Shown here in pieces: positions 43,775-51,963 of a stretch of DNA of 64,000 nucleotides. The position numbers and the translations under genes were made by a program. Source of the DNA: Deltaproteobacteria bacterium (lineage in GTDB: Bacteria; Myxococcota; Myxococcia; SLRQ01); the NCBI GenBank assembly GCA_029210625.1, contig JARGFU010000011.1, positions 1 to 64,000 of the forward strand, read 5' to 3'. Each line of letters opens with the position of its first letter. The stretch's first letter is position 1. The notes under the pieces were generated by a model that was given only the letters and a program-made list of their open reading frames with translations, did not search any database and was not told the DNA's origin.

Positions 43775-43780
43775 TAGACT
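43775..43780 (+). promoter_or_regulatory. Candidate -10 element (TAGACT) for the 43787 lipoprotein
   Basis: TAGACT ends 6 nt before ATG 43787, no Shine-Dalgarno. Confidence 0.4.
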
Positions 43781-43786
43781 TCGGCC

Positions 43787-44362
43787 ATGCTTCGCCTCCT
43801 GCCCCTCGCCCTCGGCCTGCTCCTCCTCTCGGCCTGCGCGGGGGATCCGCCGGGCACCGTTCGCGGTTTTCCGGTCCACCCGCCCGAGCTGGCCGAGCAG
43901 GCCAGGGACGGTCGGCTGAAGTTCGAGTTCGCCAGCCGGAAGGAGGGCGACGAGGCCCGGGAGCAGATGGCCAGGCAGGCCGAGGCCTCCGGCTGGACGC
44001 GGGTGGAGGAGGACTCCTACAAGGACGGCGGCAGCAAGGTCATCGTCTGGCGCAAGGGCTCGGGACCCCGCACCTCCTGCAGCGTCGGCCTCCGACTTCG
44101 GCTATGGTCGTTCCCCGGCAAAGGAGGACGGCCATGGGCGAGAGGATCCACGAGGAGCTGGTCTACGAGTACTGGGACTGCGCCTACTGCGACTCGAAGG
44201 CGATCCGGGGGGATCAGGAGTCCTGCACCACCTGCGGTCACGCCCGGGACCAGGACATCACCTTCTACCGGCTCGAGGACCGCGAGGAGCAGGTGGAGGC
44301 CGAGAAGCAGGCCCGCCACCAGGCGGGCGCGGACTGGATCTGCTCCTTCTGCAACACCCTGA
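43787..44362 (+). CDS. Small lipoprotein with a doubtful C-terminal tail
   Basis: The signal ends in a lipobox (LLLLSAC, Cys about residue 17). Residues 18-95 look real: LKFEFASRKEGDEAREQMA, then ASGWTRVEEDSYKDGGSKVIV. From about residue 100 to the stop at 44362 the frame is Arg/Ser/Thr/Pro-rich shadow lying over the next gene, which starts at 44134. No frame offers an early stop here, so the gene may have lost its original end by a frameshift, or the tail may truly be translated. Function unknown. A leaderless-type TAGACT box precedes the ATG. Confidence 0.55.
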   Translation: MLRLLPLALGLLLLSACAGDPPGTVRGFPVHPPELAEQARDGRLKFEFASRKEGDEAREQMARQAEASGWTRVEEDSYKDGGSKVIVWRKGSGPRTSCSVGLRLRLWSFPGKGGRPWARGSTRSWSTSTGTAPTATRRRSGGIRSPAPPAVTPGTRTSPSTGSRTARSRWRPRSRPATRRARTGSAPSATP

Positions 44363-45261
44363 ACGCGGCGACCCTGGAGGCCTGCCGCAACTGCTCCGCC
44401 AGCAAGGAGCAGTCCGAGAAGAACTTCCTCGAGCACCAGGCGGCCAAGGAGGCCCAGCGCGCCCCGAAGCCCTCGGCCGCGCCCCCGCCTCCGCCGAAGA
44501 AGAAGTCCCGCCTGGGCCTCTGGCTGGGCCTCGGCGCGGCGGCCGCCCTGATCATCGGCGGCATCACCTGGGCCACCCGGACCGTGCCGGTGACCTACGA
44601 GGTCACCTCCGTACGCTGGGAGCGCAGCATCCCCGTCGAGCGCTACCAGTGGGTGAAGGCCACCAACTGGGAGGACGAGATGGTCGGCGACGACATCCGC
44701 CGCCTCGCCCAGCGGGAGAAGCTCCACCACACCGAGCGCCGACAGGTCGGCACCCGCGAGGAGACCTACACCGAGACCCAGAAGGTGAAGACGGGCACCC
44801 GGGAAGAGTGCAGCACCTCCTACAAGTCCACCGGCTCGGGCGCCTCGAAGAAGGTGACCAAGTGCCGGGACGTGCCGGTCTACACCGACAAGCAGGTCAC
44901 CAAGACCCGGACGGTGCCGATCCACAAGGACTTCCCGATCATGAAGACCGAGGTGGACTACCAGTCCAAGCGCTACGCCCCCCGCGACGTGGCCCGGGCC
45001 TCGGGCAACGACAACGCGCCGCAGTGGCCGGAGGCGAAGCTCGGCACCGGAGAAGACGGCAAGCCGGATCGGGAGGGCAAGCGCGAGGCCCTCTACCTGG
45101 TGAACCTGAAGCGGGCGGCCGGCGACAAGGGGCCCGACACGGTGGAGCTCTCGACCACCGAGCAGCGCTTCACCGACGTCTGGAAGCCGGGCGTGCAGCG
45201 CCCGATCGGCGTCTCCAACCTCGGCGGGCTCTCCCTCGAGCCGGGCGACGAGACGCGCTGA
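44134..45261 (+). CDS. Membrane protein with two RanBP2-type zinc fingers
   Basis: 375 aa, strong RBS AAAGGAGG. Two zinc fingers lie at the N-terminus: YWDCAYCDSKA with ESCTTCGHARD (residues 14-40), and DWICSFCNTLNAATLEACRNC (residues about 68-88), which matches the W-x-C-x2-C-...-N-...-C-x2-C pattern of RanBP2 fingers. A Pro-rich linker and one membrane helix (GLWLGLGAAAALIIGGITWA, about 130-150) follow. The rest is a large, probably periplasmic, Thr/Lys-rich domain with two Cys (EECSTSYKS, KVTKCRDVPVY), possibly disulfide-linked. No characterised homologue is known to me. Confidence 0.78.
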   Translation: MGERIHEELVYEYWDCAYCDSKAIRGDQESCTTCGHARDQDITFYRLEDREEQVEAEKQARHQAGADWICSFCNTLNAATLEACRNCSASKEQSEKNFLEHQAAKEAQRAPKPSAAPPPPPKKKSRLGLWLGLGAAAALIIGGITWATRTVPVTYEVTSVRWERSIPVERYQWVKATNWEDEMVGDDIRRLAQREKLHHTERRQVGTREETYTETQKVKTGTREECSTSYKSTGSGASKKVTKCRDVPVYTDKQVTKTRTVPIHKDFPIMKTEVDYQSKRYAPRDVARASGNDNAPQWPEAKLGTGEDGKPDREGKREALYLVNLKRAAGDKGPDTVELSTTEQRFTDVWKPGVQRPIGVSNLGGLSLEPGDETR

Positions 45262-45306
45262 ATCCAGGCGATCCGGGGCGGTTCTGACGCGGCTCCTCGC
45301 GGGTGC

Positions 45307-45312
45307 TAGGTT
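45307..45312 (+). promoter_or_regulatory. Candidate -10 element (TAGGTT) for the hybrid kinase
   Basis: TAGGTT ends 9 nt before TTG 45322. Confidence 0.35.
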
Positions 45313-45321
45313 TAGGGGGCC

Positions 45322-47550
45322 TTGGACGACGCACGCGACGACAGCGCGGGGTGGGGCCGTCCCCCAGGTGCGCTCCTCGGCCTTCTCCTGGGGGCCGGCG
45401 TACTGGTGATCGGCCTGCTGGCCGGGACGGCGCTCGGTGACCCCCACTTCCACCTCCCGGTGAGCGCAGAGCTCTCTCCGGAGCTGCACGAGCAGTTCGA
45501 GGAGAGCTACCACTCCGAGCACTCCCGGCAGCTCGCCCTCGGCGGCGCGGCGCTCATCCTCCTCGCCCTGGCCGGCGCCGGGATGCTGGTCTTCCAGCGC
45601 ACGACCCGCTCCCATATCGAGCGCCTGGAGCAGGCGCGGCGCCAGGCCGCCCGGGGAGAGGCTCGCTACCGCTCCCTGGTCGACAACATCGATCTCGGGG
45701 TGACCCTGATCGACAACGACTACCGGGTCGTGATGTCCAACGTCGCGCAGGGCCGCCTCCTGAACCGCGAGCCCGGGAGCTTCGTCGGCGAGTCCTGCTT
45801 CCATGCCTTCGAGCAGCGGGAGTCCCCCTGCTCCCACTGCCCGGGGACGCGAGCCATGGCGAGCGGCCAGCCCCAGTCGGTGGTGACCACGGGCAGGAAC
45901 CCGGCGGGAGAGCCGATCGAGGTCCAGCTCCGCGCCTTTCCGGTGCTGGACGGCGCGGGCAGCCCCCAGGGCTTCATCGAGATCGTCGAGGACATCACCT
46001 GGAAGAAGGACCAGGAGGCGAGGCTGCAGATGGCCCGCTTCTCGGTCGACCACGCCGCCGAGAGCATCTTCTGGGTGCGCATCGACGGCACCTTCGCCGA
46101 CGTCAACGAGCAGGCCTGCCGCTCCCTGGGCCTCGGGCGCGAGGCCCTGCTCGAGCGCTCCCTCTTCGACATCGCCCCGGAGACCCTGGCGTCGGACTGG
46201 CAGACCCGCTGGGAGCAGCTGCGCAGCTCCGGCTCCCTCACCTTCGAGTCCCTCCACCGGCGGGCAGACGGCACCACCTTTCCGGTGGAGCTCATGATGA
46301 GCCACCTGGAGAGCGAGGGGCAGGAGCTGGCCTGCATCTTCGCCCGGGATCTCTCCGGGCGCCTCGAGGCCGAGGAGGAGCGGCTCCACCTCGAGCGGCA
46401 GGTGCAGCACGCCCAGAAGCTGGAGAGCCTGGGCGTGATGGCCGGGGGCATCGCCCACGACTTCAACAACCTGCTGATGGGGGTGCTGGGGAACGCCGAG
46501 CTCCTGCGGATGCGCCTCCCCAAGGAGGAGGTGTTCCTCGGCCACCTGGACGGGATCGAGACCTCCGCCACCCGGGCCGCCGAGCTCTCCCGCCAGATGC
46601 TGGCCTTCTCCGGCAAGAGCCTGGTGAAGGTCGACCGCCTCGATCTCAACCAGCTCATCGAGGAGATGATCCACCTCTTCGAGGCCGCGATCTCCCGGAA
46701 GGCCGTCCTCCAGCTCGAGCTCGCGCCGGACCTGCCGGAGGTCGAGGCGGACTCCACCCAGATCCGCCAGGTGATCCTGAACCTGATCACCAACGCCTCC
46801 GAGGCCGTGGAGGACGGCATGGGCGTCATCCGGGTGAAGACCTCCCGCATCCACGCGGACGAGGCGCTCCTGGCCAACACCTACCTCGACGAGAAGCTCG
46901 AGCCGGGCTGCTACTCGGTGATCGAGGTCTCCGACACCGGCTGCGGCATGGACCTGGAGACCCGGGAGCGGATCTTCGATCCCTTCTTCACCACCAAGTT
47001 CACCGGCCGGGGCCTGGGCCTGGCCGCGGTGCTGGGGATCGTCCGGGCGCACCGCGGCGCCATCCAGATCGAGAGCGAGCGCGGCCAGGGCACGACCATC
47101 CGGGCCCTCCTGCCCTGCCTGGAGGCCGCGGAGCAGGCCGCCGAGGCGCCGCCCTCACAGCTCGATCTGGACGCCTGGCGGGGCCAAGGGACGATCCTCG
47201 TCGTCGACGACGAGCCGACCATCCGCTCCATCTCCCGCATCGGTCTGGAGATGAAGGGCTTCGAGGTCCTCCTGGCCGAGGACGGCCACCGGGCGATCGA
47301 TGTCTACGAGGCGAACGCCGACGCGATCGTCCTCGTGGTCCTCGACATGACCATGCCCCGGATGGACGGCCCCGAGACCCACCGGCAGTTCCTCGCCCGC
47401 GGCCTGAAGGTCCCGGTGATCCTCGCGAGCGGCTACAGCGAGGCCGAGGCCACCGAGCGCTTCTCCGCCGCGGGCCTGGCTGGCTTCCTCCCCAAGCCCT
47501 TCGCCCCCGCGGAGCTCGTGGCGCAGGTCCGCAAGGCGCTCGAGGGCTAG
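45322..47550 (+). CDS. Hybrid sensor histidine kinase/response regulator
   Basis: 742 aa, TTG start preceded by GGGGG. Two membrane helices (about 17-40 and 72-93) enclose a short acidic, His-containing periplasmic loop. Two PAS domains follow (about 112-225 and 235-345); the first has a Cys-rich patch (CFHAFEQRESPCSHCP) as in some redox or metal-linked PAS domains. HisKA has the phosphoacceptor His379 in MAGGIAHDFNNLL. HATPase_c follows with NLITNASEA (N box), VSDTGCGMD and TGRGLGLAA (G boxes). A receiver domain ends the protein, with VVDDEP and Asp675 in VVLDMTMPRMDG. No output regulator is encoded beside it. Confidence 0.94.
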   Translation: MDDARDDSAGWGRPPGALLGLLLGAGVLVIGLLAGTALGDPHFHLPVSAELSPELHEQFEESYHSEHSRQLALGGAALILLALAGAGMLVFQRTTRSHIERLEQARRQAARGEARYRSLVDNIDLGVTLIDNDYRVVMSNVAQGRLLNREPGSFVGESCFHAFEQRESPCSHCPGTRAMASGQPQSVVTTGRNPAGEPIEVQLRAFPVLDGAGSPQGFIEIVEDITWKKDQEARLQMARFSVDHAAESIFWVRIDGTFADVNEQACRSLGLGREALLERSLFDIAPETLASDWQTRWEQLRSSGSLTFESLHRRADGTTFPVELMMSHLESEGQELACIFARDLSGRLEAEEERLHLERQVQHAQKLESLGVMAGGIAHDFNNLLMGVLGNAELLRMRLPKEEVFLGHLDGIETSATRAAELSRQMLAFSGKSLVKVDRLDLNQLIEEMIHLFEAAISRKAVLQLELAPDLPEVEADSTQIRQVILNLITNASEAVEDGMGVIRVKTSRIHADEALLANTYLDEKLEPGCYSVIEVSDTGCGMDLETRERIFDPFFTTKFTGRGLGLAAVLGIVRAHRGAIQIESERGQGTTIRALLPCLEAAEQAAEAPPSQLDLDAWRGQGTILVVDDEPTIRSISRIGLEMKGFEVLLAEDGHRAIDVYEANADAIVLVVLDMTMPRMDGPETHRQFLARGLKVPVILASGYSEAEATERFSAAGLAGFLPKPFAPAELVAQVRKALEG

Positions 47551-47559
47551 AGGACCTCC

Positions 47560-47754
47560 CTAGTTCGCGTCGAGCTCCTCCTCGGCGATCAGCCTCTCGA
47601 GGAGCCGCTCGAGGAAGAGCTGCTTCTCCTTGAGCCGGTCACGGAAGGCCGCCCGGTCGGTGTGGGAGATCTCCATCCGCAGGTCGGCGAGGTAGCTCTC
47701 CAGCACGCCCTCCAGGACCAGGACCTCATCCAGGTTCATCTCGATCTGGGGCAT
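47560..47754 (-). CDS. Small hypothetical helical protein
   Basis: 64 aa with a good RBS (GGAGGTGATGTC). It reads as two antiparallel helices: LDEVLVLEGVLESYLADLRM, then RAAFRDRLKEKQLFLERLLE, ending EEELDAN. No signal or membrane segment. Its acidic, Leu-heptad character suggests a dimer or a partner-binding hairpin. It is divergent from the large M48 gene with 55 bp between starts. Confidence 0.6.
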   Translation of the reverse strand: MPQIEMNLDEVLVLEGVLESYLADLRMEISHTDRAAFRDRLKEKQLFLERLLERLIAEEELDAN

Positions 47755-47794
47755 GACATCACCTCCGGCTCCAATCTAGGCACCGCGCCCGTAG

Positions 47795-47800
47795 TAGGCT
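47795..47800 (+). promoter_or_regulatory. Candidate -10 element (TAGGCT) for the large M48 gene
   Basis: TAGGCT ends 9 nt before ATG 47810, and the gap itself (GGAGGCCGG) holds a Shine-Dalgarno-like purine run. Confidence 0.3.
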
Positions 47801-47809
47801 GGAGGCCGG

Positions 47810-50017
47810 ATGGAAGAGCGCAGCGCGATCCGGGCCCAGGCCCTCTCGTCCCTGGGGGATCCCCTCCCCCCCATCCCGACCTCCCCGCTCTACCAGGGAG
47901 CGCTGCTGGTGGTGGGCGTGGCGATGGTGCTCCTGCCCCTCGTCTACGTCTCGCTCATCCTCGCCACCGCCTACGGGGTCCTCCTCTACGGCCTGCGCGG
48001 CACCGCCGTCTTCGAGGGCATGGAGGGGCGCAGCATGCTCCTGGCCCTCCTGGTCTACGTCGGCCCGCTGGTCGCCGGCGTGATCCTGATCCTCTTCATG
48101 GTGAAGCCCCTCTTCGCGCGGCCGGCGATGGAGGAGGGCTGGCTCGAGCTCGATCGGGAGAGCGAGCCCTTTCTCTTCGCCTTCGTCGAGCGGCTCTGCA
48201 AGACGGTGGGCGCCCGCCCGCCGAAGATCATCCGGATCGACAACCAGGTGAACGCCTCGGCCAGCTTCCACCGGGGCTGGATCGGCCTCCTCAGCGGGGA
48301 CCTGGTGCTCACCCTCGGCCTGCCCCTCGTGGCCGGCATGTCCCTGCGCCAGCTCACCGGGGTGCTCTCCCACGAGCTGGGCCACTTCGCGCAGTCGGCC
48401 GGCATGCGCCTGACCTACGTCATCCGCTCGGTGAACGGCTGGTTCCACCGGGTGGTGCACGAGCGCGACGCCTGGGACGAGTGGCTGCGGCGCTCGAGCG
48501 AAGAGTGGGACTTCCGGGTCGGCATCATCCTCTACCTGGCCCGCTTCTGCGTCTGGCTCACCCGCCTTCTGCTGACCGTGCTGATGTACGTCGGCCACGC
48601 CATCTCCAGCTTCATGCTCCGGCAGATGGAGTTCGACGCCGACCGCTACGAGGCGAGGGTGGCCGGCTCCCCGACCTTCGAGAAGACCGCCCGGCGCCTG
48701 ACCGAGCTCTCGATCTGGATGCACGGCGCCCGGGCCGACGCCCAGATGGCCGCCCGGGACGGTCGCCTGCCGGATGATCTCTCCCTGCTGCTGCTGGCCC
48801 AGGAGAGCGAGGTCGACCCCAGCCTGATCGAGGCGCTGCAACAGGAGCAGCTCGAGCGGAAGACCCACTGGGCCGACACCCACCCCTGCGACGCCCGGCG
48901 GATCGCCTCGGCGCGCGCGGAGGAGGCGCCCGGGGTCTTCCAGGTCGAGGCCCCGGCCCGGCTGCTCTTCCAGGACTTCGCTGCCCGCGCGCGGCGCCTC
49001 ACCCTCGCCGACTACGAGCGAGAGCTGGGGGCCGAGACCGTCGGCGCCCTGGCTCTGATCCCGACCTCCGTCGTCATCGCCGGCCGGGAGCTGGAGAACG
49101 CGGCCCGCAAGGCCGCCGACCGCTTCTTCCAGGGGCAGCTCCAGATGCTGCGCCCCCTGACGCTCCAGCTCCCGGAGGCCGCCGGTGAGCGCGAAGCCGT
49201 CCTGGCCCGGCTGGAGACCCTGCGCGAGGCGCTGCTCGCGCGCAGCGAGAGCTACGCGGCCGCCTTCGCCCGCTACGACGAGGCCGACACCGCCCGCCTG
49301 GAGGCGCACCGGGGCGAGGCGCTGGTCGAGGCCGGCTTCCGGCTGGAGCCGGGGCAGTTCGGGTTGACCGCGTCGACCACCGAGGAGGCCACCGCCAGCA
49401 TCTCCCAGGCGCGCGCCCGCATGCGCACCCTCTCCCCCGAGCTGGAGACCTACGAGCAGCTCGGCCGGGAGCGCCTCGAGGCGGCCCTCGGACTGCTCCT
49501 GCACGACCCCGCCCTCCTCGCCCGGCTCGAGGAGGGTGAGGCCCGGGCGGCCCAGGCGCGCCTGCTCCTGCCCCTCTGCCACACCCTGGTGGAGGCCACC
49601 CCGCTCATCGAGGAGCTGCAGGAGCGCTTCGTCGCCAGCCTGATCCTCGCCGAGCAGATCCAGGCCGGGGGCGGCGACGAGAAGACCTACTCGGTCCTGC
49701 GGAGCCGCACTATCACCATGCGCGGCAAGCTCAAGGAGCTGCGGTCCGCGCTCGGCGACGTCCTCTACCCCTTCGTCACCGGCGCCGGGATCGCGCCGGG
49801 CACCTCGACCGTCGCCGAGCTCACCTTCCCCCGGCTGCCCGCGGCCGACGACATCGGAGAGGTCCTCGATCTCTGCGCCGAGGTGCTCACCAAGCTCTCC
49901 CCGCTCAACTACCGGGTCGTCGCCCACCTCGCCGCGCTCGCCGAGGCCGTGGAGGAGGCCCTCGGGCTGCCTCCCCTGGACACCCCGCCCCCGCTGCCGC
50001 CGCCCGCGACGGACTAA
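47810..50017 (+). CDS. Large M48-family membrane metalloprotease
   Basis: 735 aa. Two N-terminal membrane helices (about 30-60 and 75-100) precede the M48 core. LSHELGHFAQSAG carries the zinc motif (His188 onward), and the third ligand helix is QMEFDADRYEARVAG after two more membrane segments. The remaining 450 residues are a helical extension not found in short HtpX/Ste24 enzymes. This is the layout of 'M48 family metallopeptidase' proteins of 600-800 aa in Myxococcota and Planctomycetes. The last codons run directly into the MITE, whose terminus supplies the TAA stop, so the original C-terminus may have been different. Confidence 0.88.
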   Translation: MEERSAIRAQALSSLGDPLPPIPTSPLYQGALLVVGVAMVLLPLVYVSLILATAYGVLLYGLRGTAVFEGMEGRSMLLALLVYVGPLVAGVILILFMVKPLFARPAMEEGWLELDRESEPFLFAFVERLCKTVGARPPKIIRIDNQVNASASFHRGWIGLLSGDLVLTLGLPLVAGMSLRQLTGVLSHELGHFAQSAGMRLTYVIRSVNGWFHRVVHERDAWDEWLRRSSEEWDFRVGIILYLARFCVWLTRLLLTVLMYVGHAISSFMLRQMEFDADRYEARVAGSPTFEKTARRLTELSIWMHGARADAQMAARDGRLPDDLSLLLLAQESEVDPSLIEALQQEQLERKTHWADTHPCDARRIASARAEEAPGVFQVEAPARLLFQDFAARARRLTLADYERELGAETVGALALIPTSVVIAGRELENAARKAADRFFQGQLQMLRPLTLQLPEAAGEREAVLARLETLREALLARSESYAAAFARYDEADTARLEAHRGEALVEAGFRLEPGQFGLTASTTEEATASISQARARMRTLSPELETYEQLGRERLEAALGLLLHDPALLARLEEGEARAAQARLLLPLCHTLVEATPLIEELQERFVASLILAEQIQAGGGDEKTYSVLRSRTITMRGKLKELRSALGDVLYPFVTGAGIAPGTSTVAELTFPRLPAADDIGEVLDLCAEVLTKLSPLNYRVVAHLAALAEAVEEALGLPPLDTPPPLPPPATD

Positions 50018-50179
50018 ACCAGAGATCATGATTCCCGAACAGCGGATGGCGCCGCGGACGTGCCCGAATGCGAGGAAGGGCGAGGGAGCCTAGCCTTAGC
50101 TAGGTGACCGAGGCCTGACGCGGCAGGCGGGTGCGGCCTGCAAGCCAGACGTGATCGGGAATCGTGATTTCTGGTTTAG
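50014..50179. mobile_element. MITE-like inverted-repeat element, copy B
   Basis: 166 bp, the reverse complement of copy A at 15241-15406 with about five substitutions. It begins CTAAACCAGAGATCATGATT and ends ...GATTTCTGGTTTAG. The central hairpin CCTAGC-CTTA-GCTAGG is retained in full. Both copies adjoin GGCGCC on the same element side. No clear target-site duplication was found. The left end holds the stop of the M48 gene (50015-50017). The right end holds the stop of the minus-strand decayed gene (50176-50178). Confidence 0.85.
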
Positions 50180-50845
50180 GGCGCCTCGGGGGAGCCGTTG
50201 AGGTGCCGGCCCTGCACGTTGGTGGTCCCGCAGAGCCGCACCTCGTGGGTGGCGCCGGGGAAGGCGTTGCAGGTGGTCACCGGCTCGGCGGGGAAGGCGC
50301 TCGCCAGGGCGAGGGTGAAGCGCGCCGCAAAGGTGCCCGCGCGGCCGGCGAGGTCGGTGCCGTCCGAGACGCTGGCCCCGTCCTGCGAGGTGCCGTGGAG
50401 CGAGGCCACCCGCAGGTCGGGCTCGGCCTCGGTCAGGCCTCGGTGGAGAGCGTGGAAGCTGCTCGCCACCTCGTGGGCCGGATCCGAGATCGGATAGGGC
50501 TGGTCGCCTCCGCCGCAGACGGTGGTGGTGCCGTCGCAGGCGCTGGGGGTGTCGCTGGCGCAGCGGTGGCTGCCGGAGACCAGCACTCCTCTCAGGTCGT
50601 GGGTCTCGAAGCCCTCCCTCGCCTGATCGAGGGTGCCGAGATCGTAGGCAGAGCTCGTAGGTCGCCGCGCGCGCGGCCCCCAGCGCCGCCTCCGGATCAC
50701 CGGCGAGGTAGGCCTCGACCGAGTGGCGCAGAGCGCTCGCCGCCGGGGCGCCGAGATCCTCGAAGGCGCCGCTGCCCGCGGCCGGGGGCTGGATCCGGGC
50801 GGGCTGGAGGGCGGCGCCGAGCAGGGCTGTCGCTGACGTTCGCAT
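50176..50845 (-). pseudogene. Decayed gene: frameshifted and truncated at the MITE
   Basis: From ATG 50845 the frame reads MRTSATALLGAALQPARIQ and on to RAATYELC. It then turns into Arg/Pro shadow, while the adjoining frame picks up with YDLGTLDQAREGFETHDLRG and runs to NGSPEAP. A one-base slip near 50650 explains this. The second part has several Cys (SHRCASDTPSACDGTTTVCG, then TTCNAFPGATHEVRLCGTTN), suggesting an exported, disulfide-bonded protein. The stop codon TAA is part of the MITE end, so the 3' portion was probably cut off by the insertion. Family unknown. It lies 10 bp downstream of the dus gene. Confidence 0.6.
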
Positions 50846-50855
50846 CCCCTCCATT

Positions 50856-51818
50856 CTAGCCACCCGAGCGCAGCCGCTCCCGGAAGCGCGCGAGGGTCTT
50901 CACCCGGCAGAGCTTACCGACCCAGCGCTGCAGCTCGGGATCGTCCACCTGCCGCACCGCCTCCTTGAGCTTGGAGACGATCTGCACCTCACCCTGGAAC
51001 ATCCCGGCGTAGACCTCGAGGAGGGCCTCGAGGTGCGAGGCGACCTCCTCATGGCGGGCCTGGCCGGTGGGGCGCGCCGGGGCCCGCCCCCGGATCCGCT
51101 CGAAGAGGAGCGGATCGGAGATCGCGCCGCGGCCGATCATCAGGCCGGCCGCGCCGGTCTCCTCGAGCACCCGCCGGGCGTCCCCGGGGCTGCGCACGTC
51201 CCCGTTGGCGATCACCGGCAGGGAGGTGGCCTCGACCAGCCGCCGGGTGATCGCGTGGTCGGCCTCGCCCTCGTAGCGCTGCGCCACCGTGCGCGGGTGG
51301 AGGATCAGGAAGTCCGCCCCGCCCTCCTCGAAGAGGGGCACCAGGGCGAGGATCTGCTCGGGGTCGTCGAGGCCCGCCCGGGTCTTCACCGAGAGGGAGC
51401 CCGGGACGAGCGGCCGCAGGGCCGAGAGGAGGGGCAGCACCGTGCCGGGATGGCAGAACATCCCGCCGCCGGCGAGCTCGGACTTCATCCTCCCGAAGGG
51501 GCAGCCCATGTTCAGGTTCAGGTGCTCGATGCCCAGCTCCACCAGCTCCCGGGCGGCCTCCACCACGCTCTCGTCCAGCTTGCCGATGAGCTGCACCACC
51601 AGGGGGATGCCCTCGTGCGCGGTGGTGGCCTCCGCCAGATCGCTCGCGGCGATGAGCTGCCTCGCCCCGGGGCGCACCCGCACGAACTCGGTGAAGAGCA
51701 GATCCGGCCGCCCGAGCCGGGCCTGGACCCCGCGCAGACCCCGGTTGGTCAGCCCCTGCATCGGGGCCAGCATCAGGGGCGTCTGGCCCTCGGGCCAGGG
51801 CAGGCGGCGCTCGCTCAT
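50856..51818 (-). CDS. tRNA-dihydrouridine synthase
   Basis: 320 aa. LMLAPMQGLTNRGLRG is the FMN-binding start of the Dus barrel. EHLNLNMGCPFGRMKSELAGGGM contains the catalytic-Cys loop (NxGCP). SVKTRAGLDDPEQIL, LILHPRTVAQRYEG, LPVIANGDVRSPGDA and GLMIGRGAISDPLLF complete the barrel. The C-terminal helical domain is short. Dus enzymes reduce uridines in tRNA D-loops with NADPH and FMN. Which class (A, B or C) cannot be decided here; the APMQGLTN start recalls DusC-type members. ATG 51818 was chosen from the domain start. Confidence 0.92.
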   Translation of the reverse strand: MSERRLPWPEGQTPLMLAPMQGLTNRGLRGVQARLGRPDLLFTEFVRVRPGARQLIAASDLAEATTAHEGIPLVVQLIGKLDESVVEAARELVELGIEHLNLNMGCPFGRMKSELAGGGMFCHPGTVLPLLSALRPLVPGSLSVKTRAGLDDPEQILALVPLFEEGGADFLILHPRTVAQRYEGEADHAITRRLVEATSLPVIANGDVRSPGDARRVLEETGAAGLMIGRGAISDPLLFERIRGRAPARPTGQARHEEVASHLEALLEVYAGMFQGEVQIVSKLKEAVRQVDDPELQRWVGKLCRVKTLARFRERLRSGG

Positions 51819-51963
51819 GGCCGGGGACGCTACCGCCTCCGGGGCGGGGGCTGCCACCCGCGAAGGGCGCCCGGCGCTTACCTTCCCCGCCCTGAATCGC
51901 TTCGGGCGGTCCCATCCGGTAGATTGCGGGCCGGCTTCCTTCGGAATGGAGCGACGAGAACCG

